Assembly: GCA_951799405.1 (NCBI GenBank)
Contig: OX637357.1
Location: 1,426,001-1,490,000 of the forward strand
Length of the DNA stretch: 64,000 bases
Origin: Agapetus fuscipes
Lineage: Eukaryota > Arthropoda > Insecta > Trichoptera > Glossosomatidae
Direction of reading: 5' to 3'
Part shown: positions 21,085 through 31,046 of the stretch, in pieces
Layout: the number at the start of each line of letters is the position of its first letter
Numbering within the stretch: the stretch's first letter is position 1
Translations under genes and position numbers: made by a program
Notes under the pieces: generated by a model
Told to the model about the DNA's origin: nothing
Databases searched by the model: none
Seen by the model: the letters and a program-made list of their open reading frames with translations, nothing else

Positions 21085-21345
21085 ATGCTGCATCCGGCTT
21101 AAGCGCGAACATACACGTGTTTTGTCAAACATGCCAAAGTTGTACAACATATCTAGGTATAATCTAAGTTGCTAAGACGAATTAACATTTAAAATTCTGC
21201 ATTCTAGCAAGCAGACACGTGTAAATTCACGCTTACACACGCTACATGTGTACAAAATAAAAACCAAAATCTCAAATGAACATAATACCTGCGACTTGTG
21301 ACGCACTTTCCTGAAACAGAAGTGACATTAGCAAATTTAAATCTA
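21085..21345. mobile_element. Two module C fragments
   Basis: 21085-21125 is a sense scrap (ATGCTGCATCCGGC, AAGCGCGAAC). 21158-21345 is a diverged antisense copy (TATAATCTAAGTTGC to AGTGACATTAGCAAA). Confidence 0.65.
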
Positions 21346-21482
21346 ACAATATTCAGACTCATTGCCAACTTACAATTCGAGGAAAATAATGAAAGAATTC
21401 GGTAGTATCTTGAAAATATAAGTTGCACCATTATTATGAATATTTCAGGTTCACAATCAATGCATGCATATACACAAAAAAA

Positions 21483-21600
21483 CCGGTCCGGTATCTAGTG
21501 GTTGGCGCTTCGGACTCATAATCGGAAGGTTTTGGGCTCGATTTGTGGCTGGGTACAAAAAAAATGACTTTCAATTTTCAAATATGCTCTCCACTGCAAG
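21483..21600 (+). mobile_element. S-A head fragment, sense
   Basis: CCGGTCCGGTATCTAGTGG, CTTCGGACTCATAATCGG and a decayed B box (GGGCTCGATTTG). Truncated after ~115 bp. Confidence 0.7.
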
Positions 21601-21945
21601 CTGACCTTCCCTAAAACAGGGATGACATTTGCAAAATGAACATTTTTTTTAACAACATGGGTGGTCAATCTCATACCAACTTATAAGTCAAGGAACTTTA
21701 ATAACCTTTAATCCAGGTTGCACAGATAAATCACATTTGAGATTCATATTACATGTATTCCTATAAACAGACACGTATGTATCTTACACATGCCACATGT
21801 GAACTTACAGCATAAAAATGTAATCTCAAATAAACATAAGATCTGTTACTCTTGCCAACCTTCCCTGAAACAGGAGTGACATTGGCAAAGTGAATATTAT
21901 TTACATCAAATGTGGTCAGCCTCAACCAAACTTTAAGATGATAAA
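21600..21945 (-). mobile_element. Two antisense module C copies in tandem
   Basis: 21600-21697 is a 5'-end half copy (ending ACTTATAAGTCAAGGAAC). 21706-21945 is a diverged near-full copy (TTAATCCAGGTTGCAC to GTCAGCCTCAACC). Confidence 0.75.
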
Positions 21946-22384
21946 TTAATTTAGCTTTACACACACCTTTTGTGGTTTCATTGAAGCAATAAAGTCGAGT
22001 GCAGTTCCCTGCGCAATTTACTTTTAGCAAAATATTTTCCCATTTTCTTCCGGCGTTTAAAAACAGAAACGTTATTGGTTGGAGGAAGAGGTGGGAGGAG
22101 GAAGACCGAGAAACAAACAAGTGGATGTAATTATTCAAGGCGCGGAGCCCGGCGGCGTAATTAAACATGAATCTGAATTTAGGATTCATAATGTTGTGTC
22201 AATTCTCACACCTGGAAGTCTATAACCCTGTAAACAGGGTGAAGCAGTGATAAACAACCTTTGTGGAATGCTGTGCTTTCACTTTAGTCGCATAGAACCA
22301 AATGCGGATATTTTTTTTAGTGATATCAATACAATCTAGGAATGGGCCGAATGTGGTTTGAACCGAATACGAACTTCGGTTAAA
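21946..22384. other. Unassigned spacer
   Basis: No repeat family or supported frame recognised. Confidence 0.3.
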
Positions 22385-22521
22385 CATGCTGTAAAAAATA
22401 GTTCACTTTGCCAATGTCACCCCTGTTTCAGGGAAGGTCGGCAAGAGTTGGAGGGTGTATGTCCATTTGAGATTTGGTTTTTATGTTGTCTTGTCTTGTC
22501 TTGTATCCTGCCGCCATTCCT

Positions 22522-23205
22522 CTAGAGGTGGCCAGTATCTCCACATAAGTGCCTCCACTTGACTCTGTCCCTGCATACTTCTTTCATCTCATCTAATTTC
22601 ATCACTCTTTTCATGCATGCTCTTCTCTTGTTTCCACTCTGTAAATTCCATTCATTCGCAATCTCACTTATCTGATCAATCCATTCTTTTCTAGGTCTTC
22701 CCCTTCCACGCTTACCTATTACATTCCCTTTATACACTCTTTTTGTCAGTCGGTCTTCATTCATCCTTTCAATATGTCCAAACCATCGCATCACACTTCT
22801 TTGAACTTTCACTTTCACGCTTTCTTTTACTCCGCATTCATTCAGAACCCATTCGTTTCTCACTCTATCTTTCAGTGTTTTTCCTGTCATACTTCTTAAA
22901 TGAGCCATTTCTACGGTGCATACCTTATTTACTTCTCTTTCATTCACCGTCCATGACTCGCTTCCATACATCAGGGTCGGCAACAATATACAATTGTGTA
23001 CCGCCATTTTCATTTTCTTTGGTATCCTTTTATTCTTCGCTATTCTACCAAACGCTCCTATCACGCATCTTCCTTTGCTGGCACGCTTCTCTAATTCCTT
23101 CGTCATCTTACCATTCCGCTCCCCCAGTTCTTGTTTACTGTATACGCCAATCTTGTCAAATCTGACTTTTTGATGCAGTTGTCTTAAGAATAAAATTCTA
23201 CACAA
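22522..23205 (-). pseudogene. LINE R reverse transcriptase, C-terminal part
   Basis: The 227-codon open frame starts in the K element: the first ~30 residues are not LINE. From about residue 33 (GKMTKELEKR) it matches LINE R. Landmarks are LMYGSESWTVNE, MRWFGHIERMNEDRLTK, GRGRPRKEW and a Cys-rich end (CRDRVKWRHLC), a putative nucleic-acid-binding tail typical of RTE-like LINEs. It lacks the catalytic RT core, which lies at 26430-27100. Family placement in RTE is by motif only. Confidence 0.82.
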
Positions 23206-23884
23206 TCTGAGCTAAAAAAAATACGTATTTGTCTTCAAATGTGCGAGTTATTCAACATTTTCACAGACGATATTCTGTGTTCGAAATTTCAACTCAGTGC
23301 TTGTTTACTGGATACGCCACAAACGCTGATGCGCATGCGTGGCTGACGAGTGGCTGCCGTATCTGCCAATCACAGACGCGCGTGGGTGTGACGTCACACC
23401 TAAACATCGTTTTTTAACCGTAGCCCGCTCGGAATTTTGAGATGAATATTTAAGTTTTCAAGGGATTCCTGAGATAAATCCTTTAAAAATTATAGTTCAT
23501 AGGAAGAAAAACATCTCCCGACCATCTGCAAAAACAATTTCTGCTATTGCATTGTTCAATGTGAAAGGTTAGTCGATTATATGTTGAAATGAACGTAATG
23601 GCATTTTAACATACAGGTTGCTACATTTTTAGTTCGTGAAACAGTAGGTAATTATTAATAGACAATAATTGCCATACGAGATTACAAAATGCTTAATTAG
23701 ACACGTACGTGGATAACTTACAGTATATTTTTGGTACCACGACAAAATTCCCACCGATAAATGTCCCAAGACATAATATCCCGTCCGTCCGTATATGTAT
23801 GTATGCATGTACCAGCCGAAATTACAGATCATATTATATTTTCATAAAAATTTAATATAATCTGAACAAGTATTTATGTATATA

Positions 23885-23980
23885 TGTAACTGTAACTGTA
23901 ATTCTGTCGCCATTCCGCTAGGGGTGGCCAGAGCCTCTGCAGAGCTGCCTCCATTTCTTCTTATTCTGCCTATCCTTACT
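23885..23980 (-). mobile_element. LINE R 3' end, TTACAG-tail type, antisense
   Basis: TAACTGTAACTGTAATTCTG, then CGCCATTCCGCTAGGGGTGG and CCAGAGCCTCTGCAGAGC, the antisense of the conserved C-terminus. Confidence 0.8.
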
Positions 23981-24019
23981 GAAAATTGAAATTGACGTTA
24001 AATTTAAAATTAAAATCAA

Positions 24020-24152
24020 CAAAATCTCACATGAACATAAACCTTGCAACTCCTGTCACATATCCGTAAAATCAGGGTGGCGTAAGCAAAAGCGAACCTA
24101 TTTTTTCAGCATGGGGGGTCAGCCTCATACCAACCTATCAGGCAAGGAGCAT
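24020..24152 (-). mobile_element. Module C 5' half, antisense
   Basis: CATGAACATAAACCTTGC to CCAACCTATCAGGCAAGGAG. Diverged. Confidence 0.7.
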
Positions 24153-24463
24153 CATTAGCAAACATCAAAACATTGAAACGTATAAAAATGTTCCATCTTT
24201 CAATAACGTAGTTCACGCACTATTTGGAAATTCAAAATAAAAACAGACTTACTTTCGTAAACATTTTATACAAGAGATAGAAAGCTACAACTTTTGTCCT
24301 AAAAAAACATATTTTCTGATATATAATTGATGTTTTCTTCAAAATAATAAAAAAAAATGCACAGAATCTGCACTCGACTTTCTTGCATAAATTAACTCAC
24401 TGTATGACGAATTTAAAGCTAGAATCATTTGCCAGTTTATGCTGTTTCAAGAAGAAAAAAAAG

Positions 24464-24785
24464 ATTATTTGGTGAGCGCCGTTTTGTGTGAATCACACCT
24501 CAAGAGCCCTCTGCGAGGTTGGTCGTCTCTGAAAAAAACGCCAATTACACAAGAAAGAACCTTGATTTATAGGTTGGTATAAAGCTGACCACCCATAGTG
24601 TAAAAAATAATTCACTTTGTCAATGTCAGAGTTGCAGGCTTAATGTTCATTTGAGATTTGGTTTCAATTTGTAAGTACACACTCAGCATTTGCAAGCGCG
24701 AACTTACAAGTTTCTGTTTGTGGGCATGCAATTGATCTGAGTTTTGAATGTTAATATTTCGTTGCAACTACGATTCTCGATTATT
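24464..24785. mobile_element. S-A 3' fragment (antisense) followed by module C (sense)
   Basis: 24464-24545 matches the S-A 3' end (GATTATTTGGTGAGCGCC, AGAGCCCTCTGCGAGG). 24553-24785 is a sense module C (CCTTGATTTATAGGTTGG to TTGCAACTACGATTC) with a central deletion. Confidence 0.75.
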
Positions 24786-25159
24786 TTATATATGTACATA
24801 GATGGTCATTGAACGCTTTTGTATGCAAACTTGGACTTTGTATGGTGGGTAAACTTTTTTGTCATGTTTTGAAAAAGTAACGACCGATTATTATTGCTAT
24901 TTAGAAAGTTTTAAGAATCGCAGCCTTTTATCTAATTTTAACCCTCTGATTATTACTAAACATTTTGTCTGGAAATTTCTCACTTTGTATGTGATTCACT
25001 TTTTGGAAAATATAATGATGACATCATATTATAAGTTATCATTATTGTCTTAAATTTTCTAAAAAGTATTTTTTTATTAACACTCTAACTGCTGAGAACT
25101 TTTCAATATATTTTTACTTTATAGCAGTCAGAAGGAGCTATAAAGTATTGTATTCGTCC

Positions 25160-25785
25160 GAAAAAAAAATTGAGGTTTCAACGGAAATGAGTTGTCTTGC
25201 GCCAGGACGTGCAAAAAAACCTAATTTGTCGAACCTGTCCGTCCGTATGTGTGTATGTCCCAGCCGATACTACTAATCACAGAGACACCAATTTTTAGAT
25301 TTAGAGAATTGACAACCACAAATTTTGATGAGCCGACCGGCATGGGATCACCCTGAAAAATCAAGATGGCTGCCATACAAAAAAAACATACAATTGCACT
25401 TTTCTCAAAAACGGCTCCAAGATTATTTTTTTCAGTGTGGTCGTTGCTCAAATTTTTACTAAAAAAATTAGGTGTGGCAACACTCTTGCAAACCTGGGTC
25501 TATGGGTTGCCATCTGAAATTTTATGTTTTTTTTTGTATGGCAGCCATCTTGAATTTTCAAGTTGGTGTAATGCCGTGTAATTCATATTTAAAACATGTT
25601 CAAAAGAGTTGATGTAGCCAAAATATGGTATCTCTAAGTCTAATACTTTGGAAAGTGACACACATACACACGCACACACACACACACACATACAGACGGA
25701 CGTTTTTGAAAGATAGTGTTTTTTGGCATGTCCTGCACCAGGACAACTCATTTCCGTGAGAACCTCGAAAAACAATTTTCACACC
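25160..25785. mobile_element. Foldback element, ~95 bp inverted ends, inside the K element
   Basis: The left arm (GAGGTTTCAACGGAAATGAG, GTCTTGCGCCAGGACGTGC, CCGTCCGTATGTGTG) is mirrored by the right arm (CACACATACAGACGG, GCATGTCCTGCACCAGGAC, CTCATTTCCGTGAGAACCTC). A second inner pair is built on CAAGATGGCTGCCATAC (25366) and GTATGGCAGCCATCTTG (25537). A related single arm occurs at 23735-23830. The CA run in the right arm is a microsatellite expansion. Confidence 0.75.
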
Positions 25786-25804
25786 AAATCAATACTTTCT
25801 TTAT

Positions 25805-25850
25805 GATGATGATGAGTTGATGATTTCTTTATAGCGCCGTTTCGTGAAAA
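25805..25850 (-). mobile_element. CR1/L2-type LINE 3' terminus relic
   Basis: ATGATGATGATGAG followed by TTCTTTATAGCGCCGTTTCG matches the terminus at 11648-11685, consistent with an antisense LINE ending in TCA-type repeats. Confidence 0.45.
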
Positions 25851-26432
25851 AAAATGAAATTTTTAGTCTTCAGCTAGAGCAAGAAAGTAAAAAACAAAAA
25901 AAACCTTAAAGAAAATAAAAAAATATTTTGATAATAAACTTCTCTCTTCCATCTCTTTGGTAACACTAGAGTATTAATAGGAAAGGAAGGAAGTAAAGAA
26001 ATAAATAAAAGTCAAATGAAAGTTCAATAGCCTACTGTGTAATATGAATTAAATAAGTACAACAAATATAATGTGCGGTGAAGAAGTGACTGGAACACCC
26101 TTTATATGTGATTTGGCGCATAGAGTAAACAAGCACTAAAAGATTGTTGCGAGCGTCCGGTCAATCTCAAGATCGTTTTACTGTATATCCACTTTACGAA
26201 ATTTCCGTTGCGCATCTTTGACGTATATCCATTTTAAAACGCCTTTTTTTAGTATTAAACGTAACATTATTATGATTTTTACCGATTATTATAGTGCCAG
26301 ACCTGCAGTACTTTCGGTAAAATAGGCAATTGAATTACGATTTTGTCAATTACAATAACAAAACACAAAAACATTGCTCCTGTAAAATTAGCTCAATGGC
26401 GTTTACAGTAAACAAGCACTAAGGCAGCGAAT

Positions 26433-27173
26433 TTATTTCGCCTCAAACTTGCTTCCTAAATAGTCAAACTCATTCACTACTTCAACTTTTTTCCCATTCA
26501 AATTAACTGTAAGTTCCTCACATACTTCATTCCTGTCAAAAACTAATATTTTTGTCTTATTCGCATTCACTTTCAAGCTATTTTTACAAAATGCATCATT
26601 CAGTTTGGTTAACATCGCTTGGAGTTCCTCCGCCGAGTCAGCTAAAACTATAGCATCATCAGCATAAAGAAGTACTCCAACTCTTGTTTCACCCACTTTC
26701 ACTCCGCTCTCTGATATTCCAGCTTCTTTTATGCAACTGTCCATGATTATATTAAACAACCATGGACTCATCACGCAGCCTTGCCTCACTCCCTTATATA
26801 CATCAAACCAGTCACTATATCTCCCATCCACTCTTACACATGCCGAACTATTTCCATAGATGGCACGTATCACATTCAGAAGGTTGTCATTCACACCGTA
26901 CTTCCTGAGAACATTCCACAACATACATCTGTCCACCGAGTCAAAGGCCCTCTCGAGATCCACGAAGGCTGCGTAGACCACCCTCCCCACAGCCAGATGT
27001 TTTTCAACAATCTGTCTGAGAGTAAAGATTTGGTCCACACAACCTCGTCCTGGCATAAAACCAGATTGAATATCAGAGACCCTGTGATCGGTGGCAGGGA
27101 TCGGGATCGGTTGTAGGTTCACATAAGGCATGCGCAAGCGCGAACTTGTACGTGTCTGCTTGTGAGAATGCAT
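26433..27173 (-). pseudogene. LINE R reverse transcriptase core, N- and C-truncated
   Basis: The 246-codon frame begins in module C: the first ~23 residues are antisense of the repeat. From about residue 28 it is an RT: SGFMPGRGCVDQ (~36-48), motif A FVDLERAFD with catalytic Asp72, GVRQGCVMSP (128-137), and the YADD box at 170-173. It ends at YLGSKFEAK, where the K element interrupts. The continuation is at 22522-23122. No frameshift is seen in this part. It is one half of a split retrotransposon gene and not a host gene. Confidence 0.85.
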
Positions 27174-27233
27174 GTAATGTGAATCTCCAATGTTACATAT
27201 CTTTGCAACTAGATTAGATTAGATTAGATTAGA

Positions 27234-27639
27234 AATAAACATAAGCCATGCAATTCTGCTGACAGATTTGTTTGATTTTTTATTGGACCTCGCATCTGCG
27301 AAATATTTATTTAATTTAAAATCCAGAATCAATTGTTGCGCTTCACTGTGTTGTGAGAAAAGCAGAATTAATGTAACCCCCTACCCCCTTCACCCCTACT
27401 TCCTTCACCCAACTTGGAACCTACCTTAGCTTTCATTTCTTACTTCCCAGCCATCTCTTTCTCTCTCACTTTCATATCTGCAACGTCTCTACAAGAGAAG
27501 TGTTCATCTTGATTTCTTTCTTGTTTCGTGAGTTGCATTAGCTTCTTGTTCCACAGCACATTGAACATAAAAAGCGCTGATTGACACACAATATGACATG
27601 TCCAAAACATCATGAGTCGAAAAGAAGTCCAACAAAGAG
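27234..27639. other. Unassigned spacer
   Basis: A C-rich patch at 27375-27415 (CCCCCTACCCCCTTCACCCC). No family recognised. Confidence 0.3.
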
Positions 27640-27909
27640 TTGTTTCGGGACATAGAAGAGAGAAGCGAGCTTATAAGGTACATTTTGAAGAGGAAAACCA
27701 AGCTAATACGACACTCAATTAGCACCTTTCTTAACAACTTCTTCAAAGACAAAATCTTGGGAAGACGAACAAGAGGTCGCCCAAGAAATCCATACTTCAA
27801 GGATGTGAAGCGGCTCATGGATGCCTCCTGCTATTCGCATCTCAAGAGGATGGCAGCAGACAGAGACAGATGGCTGATACAACAAGGCACTGCCTTTAGA
27901 AGATGATAA
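27640..27909 (+). mobile_element. LINE C-terminal fragment
   Basis: Encodes ~85 residues with LIRYILKRKTKLIRHSI, GRRTRGRPRNPYFKDVKRLM and KRMAADRDRWLIQQGTA, ending at a stop at 27904-27906. The His- and basic-rich C-terminus followed by a GRxRGRPR motif is the usual end of endonuclease/RT LINEs. It belongs to the same family as 5975-6640. Confidence 0.7.
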
Positions 27910-28212
27910 AAATGACACACAATATGATACTCTATGAGCAAGGATATGCCCAAACCCTCCTCATACCCGTCCTGTGTGTATGTGCTTGAAGGACCCACAG
28001 CATGTGGACGCTCATTAAAAGCTATATATTTTCTCTGGTGACGAAAGGCCTTCCCGTGAAGTAAAAGCAACGGCACGACAAAACAAAAACCCTCTAGATT
28101 AGAGGTGACTCCACGACTCTATAAGTAAGTGATTTGATGTTACTGAAGCTAGTAGCATATTTCGGGTGGCACTCCTTGGGGGATTGTTCCTAGATCACGG
28201 GTAGCGTGAGGA
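27910..28212. other. Unassigned spacer
   Basis: No supported feature. Confidence 0.3.
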
Positions 28213-28505
28213 ATATATAATTTAATCTAAGTTGCAAAGATATGTTATATTGGAGGTTCACAGTATATGCATTCTCATAAGCAGACACGTACAAGTTCGC
28301 GCTTGTACATGCCGCATCTGAACCGACAACATAAAGAAAAACAAATCTCAAATGAGCATAAACCCTGCACCTGTAGCGGAAATTCCCTGAAACAGGAGTG
28401 ACATTGACAAAGTAAATTAATTAATCCTAAAAATTAAAAATATAATAAACCATTTTTTACAGCATGGGTGGTAAGCCGCATACTAACCTATAAGGCAAGG
28501 AACAA
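28213..28505 (-). mobile_element. Module C copy, antisense, with ~35 bp A/T insertion
   Basis: TTTAATCTAAGTTGCAAAG to ACCTATAAGGCAAGGAAC. Between GACAAAGTAAAT and AAACCATTTTTTACAGC it carries an extra A/T-rich stretch. Confidence 0.85.
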
Positions 28506-29013
28506 ACACAACACCATTCCTAAATACCAAATCTATTTTTTATACAAAAAAAATCTTTCACAATTTCATCAATCTAATTAAACCTTGATCTACCCATTTA
28601 TTATTAGCACAATGGGCACGCCTCTGAACTAGAGGTTGGAGTTTTAAACACAAATATGCGCTCTCTACAATTAGCTCTAATCAAACGTTCCATCTGTAAA
28701 CATTGTTAGCATCCAGTGTAGCGTGCTCTGTTTGAGAACCACTGGTACAATATGCTGCACCCGAAATGCAAATTTCGATCGTGTTGCTTTTTTTAACCTT
28801 TCCTCTGCGGCAATCCACCGGTGACTGAGTCGGAATTGAGTTAGCAAATGACTAAAAAAAATGCATAGCGTTGAATCAAGGACAAAAAACTAAGATTTAT
28901 TCCAAAGCTATGTGAGACTTTTTTTTTTATTAATTTGTGAAAAGGAATGCAATTCACGAACCTACTTTAGACGTTTGATAGGTATTAAATTCTTAATTGT
29001 TATTTCATATTTT
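28506..29013. other. Unassigned spacer
   Basis: No recognised family, except that TTTGTGAAAAGGAATGCAAT at about 28936 resembles the left edge of the S-D-like repeat. Confidence 0.3.
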
Positions 29014-29021
29014 GTACCTAA

Positions 29022-29248
29022 CAGTGGCGAAGGGTGCCATACAAGGCGATTCCCATCGGTTTCCCGTTTAAAATGAGGCAAAAATGATAATAAAGTAGAC
29101 TGCATGGTTTCAATGGGGAAAAAATACGTATTGTTTCTTTGGTTTTAAATTTATTTTTTACTTTGTGCCTATATTTTCAACTACTTTGTTACATCATTTT
29201 AAAAGGGAAGCCGATAGGAACCGGCTTGTATGGGACCCTTTGCCACTG
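29022..29248. mobile_element. hAT-type MITE, copy 2, perfect 8-bp duplication
   Basis: Ends CAGTGGCGAAGGGTGCCATA and, inverted, CCCTTTGCCACTG. Flanked by GTACCTAA at 29014-29021 and 29249-29256. The interior is highly similar to 6191-6430, with a few indels. The terminus and 8-bp duplication place it in the hAT superfamily. Confidence 0.95.
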
Positions 29249-29256
29249 GTACCTAA

Positions 29257-29566
29257 TTATATTTTTAATAAGACCCGCACGAGAATTGGCATAGACAACA
29301 TTGGGTGTCACCCAGCCGGGTTGCAAAAAGACTCACACATTTTTATGTAATTGGTTGCTAAGGACAGCAGTCCCATACAAGACTGATTTTCACTGGCCGA
29401 GACTAAAGTTTTAAATTATAATATGTACCGACCTCATTGTGATTTCGTTTATTACGCAATGACGTTTGGTAGCTCAGGGTCAAAGCAATCACCCGATGAG
29501 TCTGGAATTTGCATCATTTTTATTTCAAACACGACAGTCACCCCGCCATAGCCTCACATTTTTTTA
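29257..29566. other. Unassigned spacer
   Basis: No supported feature. Confidence 0.3.
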
Positions 29567-29862
29567 CAACTAAGCTACACATATAGTGTACCTTAGTGCC
29601 TGCGTTATATCCGAAGGGATCGCATGTGGACTGCTAGACCTATTTATTTTTCGGGTAAGGGCCTCACGCCAACCACTTCAGTTGAAAAGATGATTTCCCA
29701 GCTTCCGAAGGGGCTGGTTTTTATTTCATCTGAAAGCTGAGTAAACGTTGCCGGTATTTATTTTGGGTTTGAAATAATCACTGAAATATGTAGGTGGGGA
29801 TCCAACCCTTGCTTTCGGAATGGAATACAAGCATACTACGAACTGCGCTATCGATTGGACTT
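29567..29862 (-). mobile_element. S-B SINE, antisense, fused to S-A
   Basis: GCTACACATATAGTGTACC to a decayed antisense head ending CTATCGATTGGAC. Diverged. The S-B/S-A junction (GGACTTTAAAGGAGCTTGG) corresponds to those at 301 and 15809. Confidence 0.8.
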
Positions 29863-29864
29863 TA

Positions 29865-30562
29865 AAGGAGCTTGGTCGTCACAATACTCAAGAAAGAACC
29901 AGTTGCTGTAAGGCTGGGTGAACCTTTGATCAACGTATATGAATTTTTCAACCCAGCTAAGAGCATATTGGAAATATAAATATAATACATATTTCGATGA
30001 TGTATGGAAGCGAGTCGTGGACGGTGAATGAAAGAAAAGTAAATAAGGTATGCACCGTAGAAATGGCTCATTTGAGAAGTATGACAGGAAAATCATTCAA
30101 AGATAGAGTGAGAAACGAATGGGTTCTGAATGAATGCGGAGTAAAAGAAAGCGTGAAAGTGAAAGTTCAAAGAAGTGTGATGCGATGGTTTGGACATATT
30201 GAAAGGATGAATGAAGACCGACTGACAAAAAAGTGTAAAAAGGGAATGTAATAGGTAAGCGTCGAAGGCGAAGACCTAGAAAAGAATGGATTGATCAGAT
30301 AAGTGAGATTGCAAATTAATGGAATCTATAGAGTGAAAACAAGAGAAGAGCATGCATGAAAAGAGTGATGAAACTAGATGAGATGAGAGAAGAATGCAAG
30401 GACAGAGTCAAGTGGAGGCACTTGTGTGGAGGTACCGGCCACCCCTAGAAGAATGGCGGCAGGATACAAGACAAGACAAGACAAGACAAGACAAGATGCT
30501 CCGCTGGGACTCCATTTACGAGTCCAAATAAGTCCACAAGTTTAACCTTTAGACTACGGACC
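29865..30562 (-). mobile_element. S-A SINE, antisense, split by LINE R
   Basis: 29865-29993 (GCTTGGTCGTCACAATACTC to ATAATACATATTT) and 30497-30562 (TGCTCCGCTGGGACTCC to TAGACTACGGACC) are contiguous in the S-A consensus. Confidence 0.85.
29996..30494 (+). mobile_element. LINE R 3' end, ACAAG-tail type, nested in S-A
   Basis: Encodes the same C-terminal block as 22522-23122 (YGSESWTVNERKVNKVC, MRWFGHIERMNEDRLTK) with frameshifts after about residue 80. It ends in GAATGGCGGCAGGATACAAG and five further ACAAG repeats. The position inside S-A and the 5' truncation show ordinary target-primed integration. Confidence 0.88.
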
Positions 30563-30581
30563 TTGATATTTTTTAGATTCA

Positions 30582-30788
30582 TAATAAAAGAAGAGCTTGT
30601 ATGAAGAAGGTTATGACTCTGGAGGAAATGAAAGAAGTATGTAAGGATAGAAAGAAATGGCGGTTGATCTGTGATGTTGGCGGCTGAGGTTTGTTAAAGT
30701 AAAATTGGTTTTATGATTTAGTTTTTATGTCCATGTATATATTGTGATTTATTGTTTTTAAAAAATGTAATTTGTCATGTATGTTCCT
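30582..30788 (+). mobile_element. LINE R C-terminus and 3' UTR leading into module C
   Basis: Codons for MKKVMTLEEMKEVCKD and KKWRLICDVGG end in a stop at about 30686. Then comes a ~100 bp A/T-rich stretch ending TTGTCATGTATG, and then module C in the same orientation. Confidence 0.85.
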
Positions 30789-31046
30789 TGACTTATAGGT
30801 TGTTATGCGGCTGACCACCCATAATGTAAAAATTGGTTCACTTTGCCAATGTCACCTCTGTTTCAGGGAAGGACGGCAAGAGTTGCAAGGCTTATGTTCA
30901 TTTGAGATTGGGTTTTTATATTGTAGGTCCACATGCGGCATGTGTTAGCGCGAAATTATACATATCTGCTTGTGGGAATGCATTTAATATAAAACTTAAA
31001 TGATATATATCTTTGCAGCTTAGATTAGATTAGATTAGATTAGATT
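30789..31046 (+). mobile_element. Module C copy, sense, as 3' end of LINE R
   Basis: TTCCTTGACTTATAGGTTG to GCAGCTTAGATTAGATTAG. Well conserved. Confidence 0.9.

Larger units (their letters stand above)
23288..26134. mobile_element. Inner K end pair
   Basis: AGTGCTTGTTTACTGGATACGCC near 23290 is matched in inverse by GGCGCATAGAGTAAACAAGC near 26117-26134. Either a second K element landed inside the first, or the family has duplicated ends. About 160 bp (left) and 290 bp (right) separate inner from outer ends. Confidence 0.6.
23123..26424. mobile_element. K element (~3.3 kb) with inverted ends, inserted in LINE R
   Basis: The left end (TTCTTGTTTACTGTATACGCC) is the inverse of the right end (GGCGTTTACAGTAAACAAGC). 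It sits exactly where LINE R is broken. Its left sub-terminal region shares the CTTAAGAATAAAATTC, then ACACAATCTGAGCTAA, block with other K copies. No transposase frame is recognised, so it is non-autonomous or gutted. A second inverted end pair lies inside (23288, 26134). Confidence 0.72.
22493..27105 (-). mobile_element. LINE R, ACAAG-tail type, split by a K element
   Basis: The minus strand reads from 27105 (RT) to 26430, is interrupted, resumes at 23122 and ends at 22493 with an ACAAG-repeat tail (CTTGTCTTGTCTTGT on the plus strand). The two coding parts continue one another when compared with the LINE R copy at 36536-37670. Without the interruption the copy is ~1.3 kb and lacks the endonuclease, so it is 5'-truncated. 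Confidence 0.85.
22385..27233 (+). mobile_element. Outermost module C copy of a nested insertion
   Basis: The 5' half (22385-22492, ending GGTTTTTATGTTG) and 3' half (27106-27233, starting GTAGGTTCACATAAGG and ending in four AGATT repeats) join at one consensus position. Everything between is inserted: LINE R, within it a K element, and within that further repeats. GTTGT is present at both edges. Confidence 0.85.

Noticed and set aside
27190..27233. Telomere-like repeats (TTAGA/AGATT)
   Set aside because: The unit is TTAGA, not TTAGG, and always occurs at the 3' end of module C, so it is a retroposon tail.
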